Translations under genes and position numbers: made by a program
In this document: positions 8,018 to 18,337 of the stretch, one piece after another
Numbering within the stretch: position 1 is the stretch's first letter
How the letters are laid out: every line of letters starts with the position of its first letter
Source of the DNA: Cyclobacteriaceae bacterium
Lineage (GTDB): Bacteria > Bacteroidota > Bacteroidia > Cytophagales > Cyclobacteriaceae
Direction: 5' to 3'
Length of the DNA stretch: 64,000 nucleotides
Assembly (NCBI GenBank): GCA_016787665.1
Contig: JAEUUC010000009.1
Coordinates: forward strand, 62,001-126,000
Notes under the pieces: generated by a model
What the model was told of the DNA's origin: nothing
Seen by the model: only the letters and a program-made list of their open reading frames with translations
Database searches by the model: none

Positions 8018-8046
8018 AAAAAAGACCCGAAAAAGGGTCTTTTTTT
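8018..8046. terminator. Bidirectional Rho-independent terminator
   Basis: AAAAAAGACCC (8018-8028) pairs with GGGTCTTTTTTT (8035-8046) around a short A-rich loop. The stem is flanked by A on one side and T on the other, so it can end transcription in both directions. Its main role is to end the lpdA transcript on the minus strand, 18 nt after the stop. Confidence 0.88.
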
Positions 8047-8064
8047 GACGTTTTGGCGGTTCGC

Positions 8065-9456
8065 TTACAGGTGAATGACCTCGCCATAGGCAGCGGCCGC
8101 TGCCTCCATAATGGCCTCGCTCATGGTGGGGTGCGGGTGAACCGATTTGATGATCTCGTGGCCCGTAGTTTCCAGTTTGCGGGCTGCCACCACTTCGGCA
8201 ATCATTTCCGTGACGTTAGCTCCAATCATGTGGGCACCTAGGAATTCACCATACTTCGCGTCAAAAATTACCTTGACGAAACCATCTGAAGCCCCGGCAG
8301 CCTTCGCTTTGCCCGAGGCGGTGAACGGAAACTTACCCACTTTGATTTGATAGCCTGCTTTCTTAGCGGCTTCCTCGGTAAACCCAACCGAAGCAATTTC
8401 GGGTGAGCAATAGGTACAGCCGGGTATGTTGTTATAGTTGAGCGGCTCCGGGTTCTGACCGGCAATTTTCTCAACACAAATGATGCCCTCAGCCGAGGCT
8501 ACGTGTGCCAAGGCAGGACCTTTCACAATGTCACCAATGGCGTAAACACCGGGCACATTGGTTTTATAATAATCATCCACGATTACCCGGCCTTTGTCGG
8601 TTTTCACACCCACCTCCTCCAGGCCGATGTTTTCCAGGTTGGTGGCCACGCCAACAGCCGAAAGCACCACGTCTGCATCAATCTTGATTTCGCCCGTGGG
8701 TGTCTTTACAGTTGCCACGCAACCCTTGCCGCTCGTATCCACCTTAGTTACTTCCGAATTGACATGAATTGTCATGCCCGACTTCTTGAATGACTTCTCC
8801 AGTGCTTTGGATACCTCTTCGTCCTCCACCGGCACAATGCGCGGCAAAAACTCCACGATGGTTACCTCCGTACCAATCGCATTGTAGAAATAGGCGAACT
8901 CAACACCAATGGCGCCCGAACCCACAACCAGCAATTTCTTTGGTTGTTGCTGTAAAACCATAGCCTGGCGATACCCGATAATTTTCTTGCCATCGATGGG
9001 CATGCTGGGCAACTCGCGTGAGCGACCACCCGTGGCCAAGATGATATGCTTGGCTTCGTATTCCGTTTTCTTACCGGCCGCATCGGTTACTTCCACTTTG
9101 CCACCTTTCTTGAGTTTGCCGTGGCCGGAAATCTGATCGATCTTATTCTTTTTAAAGAGAAACTGAACGCCCTTGCTCATGCCGGCCGCCACATCGCGGC
9201 TGCGCTTTACCATGCTGGTGAAATCTGCTTCCGCGCCTTTTACGGCAATGCCATAGTCTGCCGCATGTTTCACGTATTCAAAAACGTTGGCGCTCTTGAG
9301 CAGCGCCTTCGTGGGTATGCAACCCCAGTTGAGGCAAATGCCTCCCAATTCTTCGCGCTCCACCACGCCCACTTTCAAACCCAGTTGCGAAGCGCGAATG
9401 GCGGCCACGTACCCCCCAGGGCCCGACCCGATAACAATGACATCGTATTTTGACAT
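8065..9456 (-). CDS. lpdA: Dihydrolipoyl dehydrogenase (E3)
   Basis: The ATG at 9456 (MSKYDVIVIGSGPGGYVAA) places the FAD-binding GxGxxG at the N terminus; the longer frame to 9513 has no support. The 463-residue protein has the redox disulfide GGICLNWGCIPTKALL, an NAD-binding GSGAIGVEFAYFY, the second FAD motif YAIGDIVKGPALAH and the dimer-interface catalytic HPHPTMSEAIMEA. It reoxidises dihydrolipoamide in the pyruvate, 2-oxoglutarate or glycine-cleavage complexes. It is transcribed alone, diverging from fabG. Confidence 0.96.
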   Translation of the reverse strand: MSKYDVIVIGSGPGGYVAAIRASQLGLKVGVVEREELGGICLNWGCIPTKALLKSANVFEYVKHAADYGIAVKGAEADFTSMVKRSRDVAAGMSKGVQFLFKKNKIDQISGHGKLKKGGKVEVTDAAGKKTEYEAKHIILATGGRSRELPSMPIDGKKIIGYRQAMVLQQQPKKLLVVGSGAIGVEFAYFYNAIGTEVTIVEFLPRIVPVEDEEVSKALEKSFKKSGMTIHVNSEVTKVDTSGKGCVATVKTPTGEIKIDADVVLSAVGVATNLENIGLEEVGVKTDKGRVIVDDYYKTNVPGVYAIGDIVKGPALAHVASAEGIICVEKIAGQNPEPLNYNNIPGCTYCSPEIASVGFTEEAAKKAGYQIKVGKFPFTASGKAKAAGASDGFVKVIFDAKYGEFLGAHMIGANVTEMIAEVVAARKLETTGHEIIKSVHPHPTMSEAIMEAAAAAYGEVIHL

Positions 9457-9564
9457 AGTGCTGGTAAATCTATCGTTAAAAACGGGGCAAATTAACCCAA
9501 ATAAACCTCCCAAAAAAAGCAGTAGTTTCGGGCCAAATTCATGTCAATAACAAACCGAACCACA

Positions 9565-10311
9565 ATGAAGCTATTACAGAATAAAACCGCACTCATCACG
9601 GGTGCATCCAAAGGAATCGGTCGTTCCATCGCCCTGGCGTTTGCCGAGCATGGAGCAAATGTGGCGTTCACCTATTTATCAAGCGTTGAGCAAGGTCAGG
9701 CGCTGGAAGCGGAACTGGCTGCGAAAGGTGTTAAGGCGAAAGGCTATCGCTCCGATGCCTCCGATTTTGGTCAGGCCGAGAAATTGATCAACGATGTGGT
9801 GGCTGAATTTGGCGCGCTCGACATTTTGGTGAACAATGCCGGCATCACCATGGACAACCTGCTGCTGCGCATGACGGAAGAAATGTGGGACAAGATCATG
9901 AATGTGAATTTGAAATCCTGTTTTAATACGGTGAAGGCTGCAACCAAACCGATGATGAAACAGAAGAGCGGCTCCATCATCAACATGACGTCCGTAGTAG
10001 GTATCAAGGGCAATGCCGGCCAGGCAAACTACGCAGCCTCGAAGGCCGGTATCATCGGATTTACCAAGTCGGTAGCCTTAGAGCTGGGCTCGCGCGGTAT
10101 CCGCAGCAATGCCATTGCCCCCGGTTTCATTGAAACCGAAATGACGGGCAAGCTGGATGAAAAAACGGTTCAGAGCTGGCGCGATGCCATTCCGTTGAAG
10201 CGAGGTGGTAAGCCCGAGGATGTCGCCAACGCTTGCGTATTTCTGGCCTCCGATCTTTCGGCCTACGTAACGGGCCAGGTGATTCAGGTCGATGGCGGGA
10301 TGTTGACCTAA
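9565..10311 (+). CDS. fabG: 3-oxoacyl-[acyl-carrier-protein] reductase
   Basis: The ATG at 9565 gives 248 residues, the normal length. SDR motifs are present: TGASKGIGRS (cofactor), NNAGIT, active-site Ser-Tyr-Lys in SVVGIKGNAGQANYAASKAG, and NAIAPGFIETEMT plus the C-terminal VTGQVIQVDGGM. It reduces beta-ketoacyl-ACP with NADPH in fatty-acid elongation. An upstream -7-like TAGTTTCG occurs at 9524-9531. No other fab genes are adjacent. Confidence 0.95.
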   Translation: MKLLQNKTALITGASKGIGRSIALAFAEHGANVAFTYLSSVEQGQALEAELAAKGVKAKGYRSDASDFGQAEKLINDVVAEFGALDILVNNAGITMDNLLLRMTEEMWDKIMNVNLKSCFNTVKAATKPMMKQKSGSIINMTSVVGIKGNAGQANYAASKAGIIGFTKSVALELGSRGIRSNAIAPGFIETEMTGKLDEKTVQSWRDAIPLKRGGKPEDVANACVFLASDLSAYVTGQVIQVDGGMLT

Positions 10312-10339
10312 GCCAGCTAATCGTCAATCCAATACCTTC

Positions 10340-10389
10340 GGCAAAAGCAAAAGTCCTCGACCCACCATGGCCATTTGGGTAGTTTTGCC
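10340..10389. repeat. Imperfect inverted repeat downstream of fabG
   Basis: GGCAAAA (10340-10346) pairs with TTTTGCC (10383-10389), with an inner CCCA (10361-10364) / TGGG (10376-10379) pair. No T run follows, so it is not a typical terminator. A perfect -7 element TAGTTTTG (10380-10387) overlaps its right arm, so the hairpin may bear on the promoter of the next gene. Confidence 0.3.
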
Positions 10390-10446
10390 AAGTTGAAACT
10401 GCTCGTGCCCGTTTCGGTTTAATGGTATAAAACCAAAAGTGTTGTG

Positions 10447-12873
10447 ATGAGATATTGGGCGTGGGTTGCAATTTTTTTCCTGACCATTTTGCAGGCTCAA
10501 AGCCAGGTGATTGAAGGTATAGTGGTTGACAGTCTCACGAGGCAACCGCTGGCGTTTGCCAACTTTTTGTTGGACGATCGAAAGACAGGCACCACATCTG
10601 ACATTGATGGGCGCTACCGGTTAACGCTGTCTGGCTCCCTTGCCGGCAGGGTTACCATTAGTTATGTGGGCTACCAAAGTCGGCAAATCCGGGTTTCATC
10701 GTTAATCGGCCTCAAGTACGTTGCTTTGATGCCCGAGGAACGACAACTTGGGGAAGTGGTCATTTATGCTGGTGAGAACCCGGCCTGGCGCATCATTCGC
10801 AATGCGGTCAAAAATCGCGAACGACACAAGCCCACACAACTGCGATCGTACTATTACAAGTCGTATACCAAAGTTATCTTCAAACTGGAGGGTGAAACAC
10901 CACCGTCCGATTCGCTCAGTCGTAAAAACGCGAACGGCCAACTCAGTCAAGCGGATTCCCTGGCTCTTCAAATGGACTCTCTGCAAAGACGCCAACACCT
11001 GCTGGTTACGGAATCGGTTGCCGAAAAGTATTACCGAAAACCGGGCAAACAATTCGAGAAATTACTTGACTACCGCGTATCCGGATTTGAGACACCGCTG
11101 CTGGCGGCTCTGCCGAACGATTATCAGCCACTGGGATTCGCAGACGACTGGATCAGCATTCTGGGGAAAGATCACCTAAACCCCATCTCAAAAAACAGCG
11201 AGAAGATTTATGATTTCGAGGTGGTGGACACAACCTATTACCAGCGCGACACCGTGTATACCCTTGCTTTCCTTCCGCTTGGCAAATCCTCGCAAAGTCT
11301 GTTGCAGGGCACGGTATCGATATGCACCCGCGGGTGGGCGATAAAAAGTGTAATCGCAAAACCGATTGATCCATTCGCGAAAGTGGACTTCCGAATTCAA
11401 CAGAACTATGAACGAGTTGACACTACGTGGTTCCCGATACAACTCAATACGGATCTCCATTTCCGGGAGAACAAACTCGGTTACCTGCACCTGGCCGCCA
11501 CGGCACGAAGCTACCTGCGAGATATTGCGATCAATCCGGACTTATCAACATCTGTTTTCCGGGATGTAGAAGTGGCGCTGGACCCACGCCCCGACAGCTC
11601 TATTCTGGCCGACTATCGTGTGGGGCCCCTGGATGAGAAAGAAGTTCGAACATTTCAGTGGTATGACTCGATCAATCAGCGCATCACCGTGCTCAAAACG
11701 CTAGACCGACTCTCGGAAGGCTTTTTCTCCAATGCCATTTCAACTGGCAAGATTGACTGGCAGCTTAACAAAGTGCTTCGCCTGAACGAGTATGAACAGG
11801 TGCGATTGGGTTTAGGCATTCGCACCAATCCGCGATTTTCGCGATGGTTTTCAGTCGGTGCCTATGCCGGCTACGGATTTCGTGATCAGGCATGGAAATA
11901 CGGAGGTAATCTTAAGTTTCAACTTAATCATCGGAGGGACTTATATCTTCAGGCTTCGTACTTCCGGGATCTACGGGAGCCCGGCACCCATCGGTTTTTC
12001 GAAGAGTATCGAACAATCGGAAGTTTTTCATTTCGCGAATTGGTCGCATCCCGCTTCGATCAGCAAACCCATGTAGGCGTGCAACTGAACTGGAAGCCAT
12101 CACCCTCCTGGCAGTTGAAATGGGGTGTCGATCACTCTCGTTTCCAGCCCTTATATGACTATATCTATGCGGGTGAATCCGTGTCTGCCTTTACCATTTC
12201 AGAATTTACCTCCGAAATCAACTACATTCACCGGATGCGGCAGGTTAGTGTAGCGGGGCGCAAGGCGATGGTTCAATTTGAGTTGCCGGTTGCCACACTG
12301 CGGGTAAGCCGTGCCGTGCCGGGAGTCTGGAACAGCGAGTTTGACTACACCCGCGTGGAAGCGTTCCTCGCAGATCGTTGGAAGTCCCGCAGACTTGGCA
12401 CGTCCCTGGTTTCCGTTGTGGGGGGCGCACTGCTTGGTACAGCGCCCTTACAAAAACAGTTTTTCGCACCCGGGAGCCGGGAAACGGGTTACTGGGTAAA
12501 CCACTCGTTCCAAACAATGGGCATTTACGAGTTCCTGAGCGATCAATACCTGGCGGCATTCCTGAAGCACAACTTTGGTTGGTTGTATCAAAGCCGATAC
12601 TCAAAACCAGAATTAATTTTTGCGCAAAGCGCGGGCTGGGGCCGGTTCGGCAATGCGGCAAATCAAACCGCGCATGAGGGGCTAGAATTCAAAACCTTAG
12701 AAAAAGGGTTCTTTGAAACCGGTGTGGGGTTTGAAAACATTATCCGGTTTAACTATGTGGATGTTGCCTTTTTTGGAATCGGTGCCGCAGCTTACCTGCG
12801 CTGGGGGCCCTATGCTAATCCCTCGATTGGTCAGAACGTTTCCTATCGCTTCAACATGACATTCAGTTTCTGA
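10447..12873 (+). CDS. DUF5686 / carboxypeptidase-regulatory-like outer-membrane protein
   Basis: An 808-residue protein with a signal peptide (MRYWAWVAIFFLTILQAQS). Residues ~20-100 form a CarboxypepD_reg-like beta-sandwich (IEGIVVDSLTRQPLAFANFLL...ISYVGYQSRQI) as found at the start of TonB-dependent receptors. The remainder matches the DUF5686 pattern, and the last ~400 residues are rich in alternating aromatic strands and end in YRFNMTFSF, typical of an outer-membrane beta-barrel. There is no TonB plug. Function is unknown. It is preceded by a -7 box at 10380-10387. It stands alone between fabG and the convergent sigma operon. Confidence 0.8.
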   Translation: MRYWAWVAIFFLTILQAQSQVIEGIVVDSLTRQPLAFANFLLDDRKTGTTSDIDGRYRLTLSGSLAGRVTISYVGYQSRQIRVSSLIGLKYVALMPEERQLGEVVIYAGENPAWRIIRNAVKNRERHKPTQLRSYYYKSYTKVIFKLEGETPPSDSLSRKNANGQLSQADSLALQMDSLQRRQHLLVTESVAEKYYRKPGKQFEKLLDYRVSGFETPLLAALPNDYQPLGFADDWISILGKDHLNPISKNSEKIYDFEVVDTTYYQRDTVYTLAFLPLGKSSQSLLQGTVSICTRGWAIKSVIAKPIDPFAKVDFRIQQNYERVDTTWFPIQLNTDLHFRENKLGYLHLAATARSYLRDIAINPDLSTSVFRDVEVALDPRPDSSILADYRVGPLDEKEVRTFQWYDSINQRITVLKTLDRLSEGFFSNAISTGKIDWQLNKVLRLNEYEQVRLGLGIRTNPRFSRWFSVGAYAGYGFRDQAWKYGGNLKFQLNHRRDLYLQASYFRDLREPGTHRFFEEYRTIGSFSFRELVASRFDQQTHVGVQLNWKPSPSWQLKWGVDHSRFQPLYDYIYAGESVSAFTISEFTSEINYIHRMRQVSVAGRKAMVQFELPVATLRVSRAVPGVWNSEFDYTRVEAFLADRWKSRRLGTSLVSVVGGALLGTAPLQKQFFAPGSRETGYWVNHSFQTMGIYEFLSDQYLAAFLKHNFGWLYQSRYSKPELIFAQSAGWGRFGNAANQTAHEGLEFKTLEKGFFETGVGFENIIRFNYVDVAFFGIGAAAYLRWGPYANPSIGQNVSYRFNMTFSF

Positions 12874-12893
12874 TCCTTCAGGGCCATTCAACA

Positions 12894-13757
12894 TCAACCC
12901 AAGTAATCTTGTAGCAGATGGCTTCGGCTTTTATGGCGTAGTTTCTTTGTCGCTTTCTCTTTAATCTGACGCACGCGTTCGGGCGTTAGGTGCAGTTGGT
13001 GTGCGATCTCCTCCAGGCGGCAGGCGTGCTGGCCGTCCAAACCAAAGTACAGCCTAATTACCTCGGACTCGCGTGGAGTAAGCAACGCCAGTGCCCGCTC
13101 TACTTCGCGCCTCAGCGACCCATTGACGAGTTCCTGATCCGGGCTGGCTTCCGTACTGCTCGTCAGCACATCCAACAGCGTGTTTTCCTCTCCCTGCACG
13201 AAGGGAGCATCCATGGATACCTGCCGGCCGGAAACGCGCTGATTGATTTCGACCTCTTCAATGGAGATATCCAATTGCTGCGAAATTTCTTCCGCGGTTG
13301 GTTCACGCTCAAAGCGCTGCTCCAACTCCGCATAGGCCCGCGAAATCTTGTTCAGTGAGGAAATACGATTGAGGGGTAACCGAACAACCCGTGATTGTTC
13401 CGCCAAGGCCTGCATGATGGACTGACGGATCCACCACACCGCATACGAGATGAACTTAAAGCCGCGGGTCTCGTCAAAGCGGCCAGCCGCCTTAATTAAG
13501 CCAACGTTTCCTTCATTGATTAAGTCGTTCAGCGAAAGCCCGTGGTTTTGGTATTGTTTGGCCACTGAAACAACGAAACGCAGATTCCCTTTCGCCAGAC
13601 GCTCCAGCGCAACCGGGTCGCCATCCCGAATCCTGCGCGCCAGGGTAACTTCTTCATCAGCTGTTAACAGATCAACTTTGGCGATTTCACTCAGGTACTT
13701 ATCCAGCGATTGGGTTTCGCGGTTGGTAATCTGCTTTACGATTCTGAGTTGCCTCAT
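12894..13757 (-). CDS. Sigma-70 family RNA polymerase sigma factor (RpoD-like, divergent)
   Basis: A 287-residue sigma factor with regions 1.2 to 4.2 and no region 1.1, the layout of the Bacteroidota primary sigma. Region 2 is near-standard ([34 protein letters not shown]), and [17 protein letters not shown] marks region 3.2. Region 4.2 reads [21 protein letters not shown]: Pro259 stands where E. coli sigma-70 has Arg584, a main contact to the -35 element. The gene is the last of an operon with a cold-shock protein and a desaturase, overlapping the desaturase by 4 nt. The substitution and the context suggest an alternative group-2 sigma, not the housekeeping one, though the latter cannot be excluded from this window alone. 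Confidence 0.85.
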   Translation of the reverse strand: MRQLRIVKQITNRETQSLDKYLSEIAKVDLLTADEEVTLARRIRDGDPVALERLAKGNLRFVVSVAKQYQNHGLSLNDLINEGNVGLIKAAGRFDETRGFKFISYAVWWIRQSIMQALAEQSRVVRLPLNRISSLNKISRAYAELEQRFEREPTAEEISQQLDISIEEVEINQRVSGRQVSMDAPFVQGEENTLLDVLTSSTEASPDQELVNGSLRREVERALALLTPRESEVIRLYFGLDGQHACRLEEIAHQLHLTPERVRQIKEKATKKLRHKSRSHLLQDYLG

Positions 13758-14809
13758 GCCGGAATTGCGTTTGTGCCCATTTTCTGAAGATACCGAAGGT
13801 GCGACCGGAGCGCATCAAACATGGACGAATATTCGTGGTAGGCAATATTAAATTCCCGGCAGGTTTGCTTCACCAGCCGGTTGAGTTGAGGGTAATGAAC
13901 ATGGCTTACCTTCGGAAACAAATGATGCTCGACCTGAAAGTTTAACCCACCCAGCAACCAAAACAGCAGCCGGTTGTGGGTAGCAAAATTGGATGTGGTG
14001 TTGATTTGGTGAAGCGCCCACTCCCCTTTCACCGCGCCACCCAGAGGAAAATCAGTCGCCTCGACCACATGGGCCAGCTGGAAAACGATACTGATGAAAA
14101 GACCGCACGTAACGGTGGCGATCAAAAATACCGCTATCGCATTTACCCAACCCAGCGCCCAAACGGGTATCGCCAGGTAGACCACGACATACAGAACCTT
14201 GGTCGTCCAGAAAATCACGTGCTCGCGAAACGCCAACCGCTTCACCGGCATATGCACGGCCACCCGCCCGGAAAAGTACTTGACAAAATCCTCATAGAAT
14301 ACCCAGGCGATGTACGAGATGCCATAGAGCACCACCCAATACACATGCTGATACCGGTGGAGCTGGCGCAGCGGCTGGTTAGGGTGCAGGCGCATGAACG
14401 GCTCTACATTGATGTCTGAGTCAATACCCGCCACATTCGTGTGCGTGTGGTGGTTAATGTTATGCTTGATCTTCCAGTAGTAGGTATTGCCGCCCAATAC
14501 GTTCAGCATGTACGCGGCCAGGCTGTTAAGCCACGCGTAGCGCGAAAAACTCTGGTGACCGCCCTCGTGCATCACATTGAAGCCCAGGACTGCCAACGTT
14601 ACTCCGAAGAGCACAGCCCCCGTGAACAGCGCCCATGCCGGCAAATTCAAAAAAAGCAAACCGAGATATAAACCAACAGCCACGAGCACCTGCACCACGG
14701 CCTTGGCTAGCAAACGACTGCCACCCGAACGGGAAAGGCGTGACTGCTCGAAGTAGTGGTCGACTTTTGATTTAAGAACCGGGAAAAAAAAAGTAGACGG
14801 GCGATCCAC
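13754..14809 (-). CDS. Membrane fatty acid (acyl-lipid) desaturase
   Basis: A 351-residue membrane protein with the three histidine boxes of di-iron desaturases: HEGGH (81-85), HNINHH (116-121) and QVEHH near the C terminus. Four or more hydrophobic spans separate them. The QxxHH third box is typical of front-end/acyl-lipid desaturases, although no fused cytochrome b5 domain is present. It would introduce a double bond into membrane lipid acyl chains, a known response to low temperature. Its ATG overlaps the stop of the cold-shock gene by one base (TAATG) and its end overlaps the sigma gene by 4 nt. Position of the double bond cannot be told. Confidence 0.88.
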   Translation of the reverse strand: MDRPSTFFFPVLKSKVDHYFEQSRLSRSGGSRLLAKAVVQVLVAVGLYLGLLFLNLPAWALFTGAVLFGVTLAVLGFNVMHEGGHQSFSRYAWLNSLAAYMLNVLGGNTYYWKIKHNINHHTHTNVAGIDSDINVEPFMRLHPNQPLRQLHRYQHVYWVVLYGISYIAWVFYEDFVKYFSGRVAVHMPVKRLAFREHVIFWTTKVLYVVVYLAIPVWALGWVNAIAVFLIATVTCGLFISIVFQLAHVVEATDFPLGGAVKGEWALHQINTTSNFATHNRLLFWLLGGLNFQVEHHLFPKVSHVHYPQLNRLVKQTCREFNIAYHEYSSMFDALRSHLRYLQKMGTNAIPA

Positions 14810-15003
14810 TATTGAATCACCTCTACGCGAACGGCATTCATGCCCTTTTTGCCCCGCTCCACTTCATACTGCACGCGGTCGTTGTCCTTAATGGTGTCGA
14901 TCAGGCCTGTCTGATGTACAAAAATGTCCTCGCTTCCATCAGTGGGCGTGATAAATCCGAAACCCTTGGTAGCGTTAAAAAACTTTACTTTTCCTTCTTT
15001 CAT
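14809..15003 (-). CDS. Cold-shock domain protein (CspA family)
   Basis: A 64-residue single CSD protein: MKEGKVKFFNATKGFGFITP with RNP1 (KGFGFI), RNP2 (DIFVHQTG) and VQYEVERGKKGMNAVRV. It binds single-stranded RNA and DNA and melts RNA structure at low temperature. It is second in a minus-strand operon, 28 nt after the small basic protein, and is directly coupled to the desaturase. Confidence 0.95.
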   Translation of the reverse strand: MKEGKVKFFNATKGFGFITPTDGSEDIFVHQTGLIDTIKDNDRVQYEVERGKKGMNAVRVEVIQ

Positions 15004-15031
15004 GATTGAATTTGATAATTATAATTACGAT

Positions 15032-15244
15032 TTAATTCTTCTTTTCGGCCGGTGTTGTTGCGCGCTGAGCGGGGGGTACACTGGTCAGGTTGCCGAACTC
15101 GTCAACATAGGCAAGCATACTTTCAAGATCGCCACCCGTAGCATTTTTTCTGCGTTCATTTTTCCGGGTTTCTTTCTCCTGCTTCTTCTTCTTCCGGATC
15201 ATCTCCTTTTGCTTCTTGATAAACGAGTTGTTGGATTTTGTCAT
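15032..15244 (-). CDS. Small highly basic protein accompanying the cold-shock gene
   Basis: From the ATG at 15244 the product is 70 residues: MTKSNNSFIKKQKEM, then a Lys/Arg/Glu helix, then GGDLESMLAYVDEFGNLTSVPP. I recall similar short basic proteins next to, or just before, cold-shock genes in Bacteroidota; the AYVDEFGN motif is the conserved part. The lysine-rich half could bind RNA, but that is inference. It is the first gene of the csp-desaturase-sigma operon. Confidence 0.7.
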   Translation of the reverse strand: MTKSNNSFIKKQKEMIRKKKKQEKETRKNERRKNATGGDLESMLAYVDEFGNLTSVPPAQRATTPAEKKN

Positions 15245-15399
15245 AGTGCCGGTGGCATTTTGGATTATAGGGTGATACAAATCGAAAAGCCGCCAAAGGG
15301 CCGGATTCTCGTGCGATTTCAGCTAAAAAACGTTGGGAGTAGGAGGGGCTCGACTTTTTTGCCCTGCTAGTACAGAATGATCTCTGCTAAAAACGTGCT

Positions 15400-15407
15400 C
15401 AAAGGTA
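15400..15407 (-). promoter_or_regulatory. Candidate -7 element of the cold operon
   Basis: On the minus strand this reads TACCTTTG, a full match to TAnnTTTG. Transcription would start near 15394, giving an untranslated leader of about 150 nt before the basic-protein gene at 15244. Long structured leaders are common for cold-shock mRNAs. I see no clear -33 partner. Nothing else is recognisable in 15245-15500. Confidence 0.4.
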
Positions 15408-15516
15408 ACCCGATAAACCGGCATAACCTAATGGCGATGGTTTACACACGCGTGGGTCATTTTGTTACCTAACGTCAGTAAGTGATCCGATTTTTAACAA
15501 AAATTTAGTAGTCTAC

Positions 15517-15547
15517 TTGCAAACTATACTAAAGGGCCCTACGTTTG
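15517..15547 (+). promoter_or_regulatory. Promoter of the methionine operon
   Basis: TTG at 15517-15519 and TACGTTTG at 15540-15547 are separated by 20 bp, a good match to the Bacteroidota promoter (TTG, 17-23 bp, TAnnTTTG). Transcription should start around 15553, about 25 nt before the riboswitch. Confidence 0.7.
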
Positions 15548-15577
15548 TGCTATCAGATCGATGAAGCGCAAGCCAGT

Positions 15578-15696
15578 CGATTTATAAAGAAGCGCTGAGA
15601 GAACAGGCTCGATGAAGCGCTAGCAACCCCTCCCGGCAGCCGGGAACCAGGTGCTAAATCCTGCCAAGGCAAAGGTTGTCTTGGAACTATAAACCG
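15578..15696 (+). ncRNA. SAM-I (S-box) riboswitch
   Basis: The conserved S-box parts are present in order: AGCGCTGAGAGA (15591-15602), GGCTCGATGA, AGCGCTAGCAACC closing P2, a P3 hairpin CCCGG-cag-CCGGG, then AACCAGGTGCTAAATCCTGCC and a P4-like GGCAAAGGTTGTCTTGG segment. TTTATA (15581-15586) and TATAAA (15688-15693) can form P1. This aptamer binds S-adenosylmethionine. It precedes methionine synthesis genes. P1 ends only 3 nt before the ATG of a small leader ORF, so ligand binding may control access to that start; no intrinsic terminator is evident directly after the aptamer. Confidence 0.9.
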
Positions 15697-15816
15697 ATGA
15701 GCTGTATGAAAAACAACATTCTACCTTCATCTGCCGCTTTGCGGCTTCCTTCATCCCTTACGTATTATCGTCCGATGCGTCACACGCGAATGTGTTGCAT
15801 TTGGTGTTGCTGCTAA
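15697..15816 (+). CDS. Leader peptide with C-terminal cysteine run (39 aa)
   Basis: A 39-codon frame (ATG 15697; a second ATG at 15706) starts 3 nt after riboswitch helix P1 and ends in RPMRHTRMCCIWCCC followed by TAA. Six of its last eight to nine residues are Cys or Trp: five Cys and one Trp, in tandem-like order. Such a run placed ahead of a sulfur-assimilation operon is the pattern of a cysteine-sensing attenuator leader: ribosomes would stall when charged tRNA-Cys is scarce. Short polycysteine ORFs with this role are known from mycobacteria; application here is inference. The 147 nt after the stop hold competing hairpins before metY. Confidence 0.65.
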   Translation: MSCMKNNILPSSAALRLPSSLTYYRPMRHTRMCCIWCCC

Positions 15817-17283
<1,467 letters not shown>

Positions 17284-17293
17284 TCGCATTGAC

Positions 17294-18337
17294 ATGACCA
17301 AATCAGATCATTTGTTTCACTATCCCAGTGAGTTCAAGCTGGAGTCGGGCGGGAAACTGCCCGGCTTCCAGCTTAAGTACACCGTGCTGGGGCAGTTGAA
17401 CGCACAGCGCAACAACGTGGTGTGGATTTGTCATGCGCTCACCGGCAACTCGGATGTCACCTCGTGGTGGAATGACTTCTTCACCGCGGGGAGCCCCTTC
17501 CCACCTGACCGCTGGTGTATCGTATGCGCTAATATGTTGGGTGGCTGTTATGGCTCCACCGGTCCGCTGTCTGCAAATCCGGCAACGGGAAGCGCGTACT
17601 TTCATGATTTCCCGCTCATCACCAACCGCGATGTGGTGCGTGCCTTTGATCTGTTGCGCCAACACCTGCGACTGAACAAGATTCATACGGTACTGGGTGG
17701 TTCATTGGGTGGCCAGCAGGCATTGGAATGGGCAATTATACAGCCGGATGTATTTGAAAATCTGGTGGCCGTGGCGTGCAACGCCTTTCATTCTCCCTGG
17801 GGCATAGCGTTTAATGAGGCGCAGCGGCTTGCCATTGAAGCCGACAGCACCTGGAAAGAAAACGATGCCCGGGCAGGATCCGAAGGTCTGAAAGCTGCCC
17901 GCGCCATGGCCATGATTTCGTACCGTACCTACGAAGGTTTTCGCTTGACGCAATCGGAGAAGTCGAACGACCACCTGGATGATTACCGGGCCGCCTCCTA
18001 CCAGCGCTACCAGGGTGAAAAACTGGCCAAGCGCTTCAATGCATTTACGTACTGGACCTTGACCAAAATGATGGATAGCCACCATGTGGGGCGTGGGCGC
18101 CCATCCACAGAATGGGCACTGCAACAAATCCGGGCTAAAACACTGGTGGTGGCGGTAGATAGCGATAATCTTTTTGTACCGGCCGAACAGGATGTACTGG
18201 CCCGCCATATACCGGGTGCCGTTTTGGAAACCATCTCGTCTGATTTTGGTCACGATGGTTTTCTGGTCGAGTTTAACCAATTAAAAAACGTAGTTCGAAA
18301 ATTTTTACAGCAACAGCCAAAAGAATTGGCACTATGA
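17294..18337 (+). CDS. metX: Homoserine O-acetyltransferase
   Basis: A 347-residue alpha/beta-hydrolase-fold acyltransferase. CHALTGNSDVTSWW, MLGGCYGSTGP and the nucleophile elbow LGGSLGGQQALEWA (Ser137) are characteristic, with the acid in VAVDSDNLFVP and His in GHDGFLVE. It makes O-acetylhomoserine from homoserine and acetyl-CoA, the substrate of MetY. It starts 10 nt after metY and overlaps the next gene by 4 nt (ATGA). Acyl specificity (acetyl vs succinyl) is inferred from the MetY partner. Confidence 0.94.
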   Translation: MTKSDHLFHYPSEFKLESGGKLPGFQLKYTVLGQLNAQRNNVVWICHALTGNSDVTSWWNDFFTAGSPFPPDRWCIVCANMLGGCYGSTGPLSANPATGSAYFHDFPLITNRDVVRAFDLLRQHLRLNKIHTVLGGSLGGQQALEWAIIQPDVFENLVAVACNAFHSPWGIAFNEAQRLAIEADSTWKENDARAGSEGLKAARAMAMISYRTYEGFRLTQSEKSNDHLDDYRAASYQRYQGEKLAKRFNAFTYWTLTKMMDSHHVGRGRPSTEWALQQIRAKTLVVAVDSDNLFVPAEQDVLARHIPGAVLETISSDFGHDGFLVEFNQLKNVVRKFLQQQPKELAL

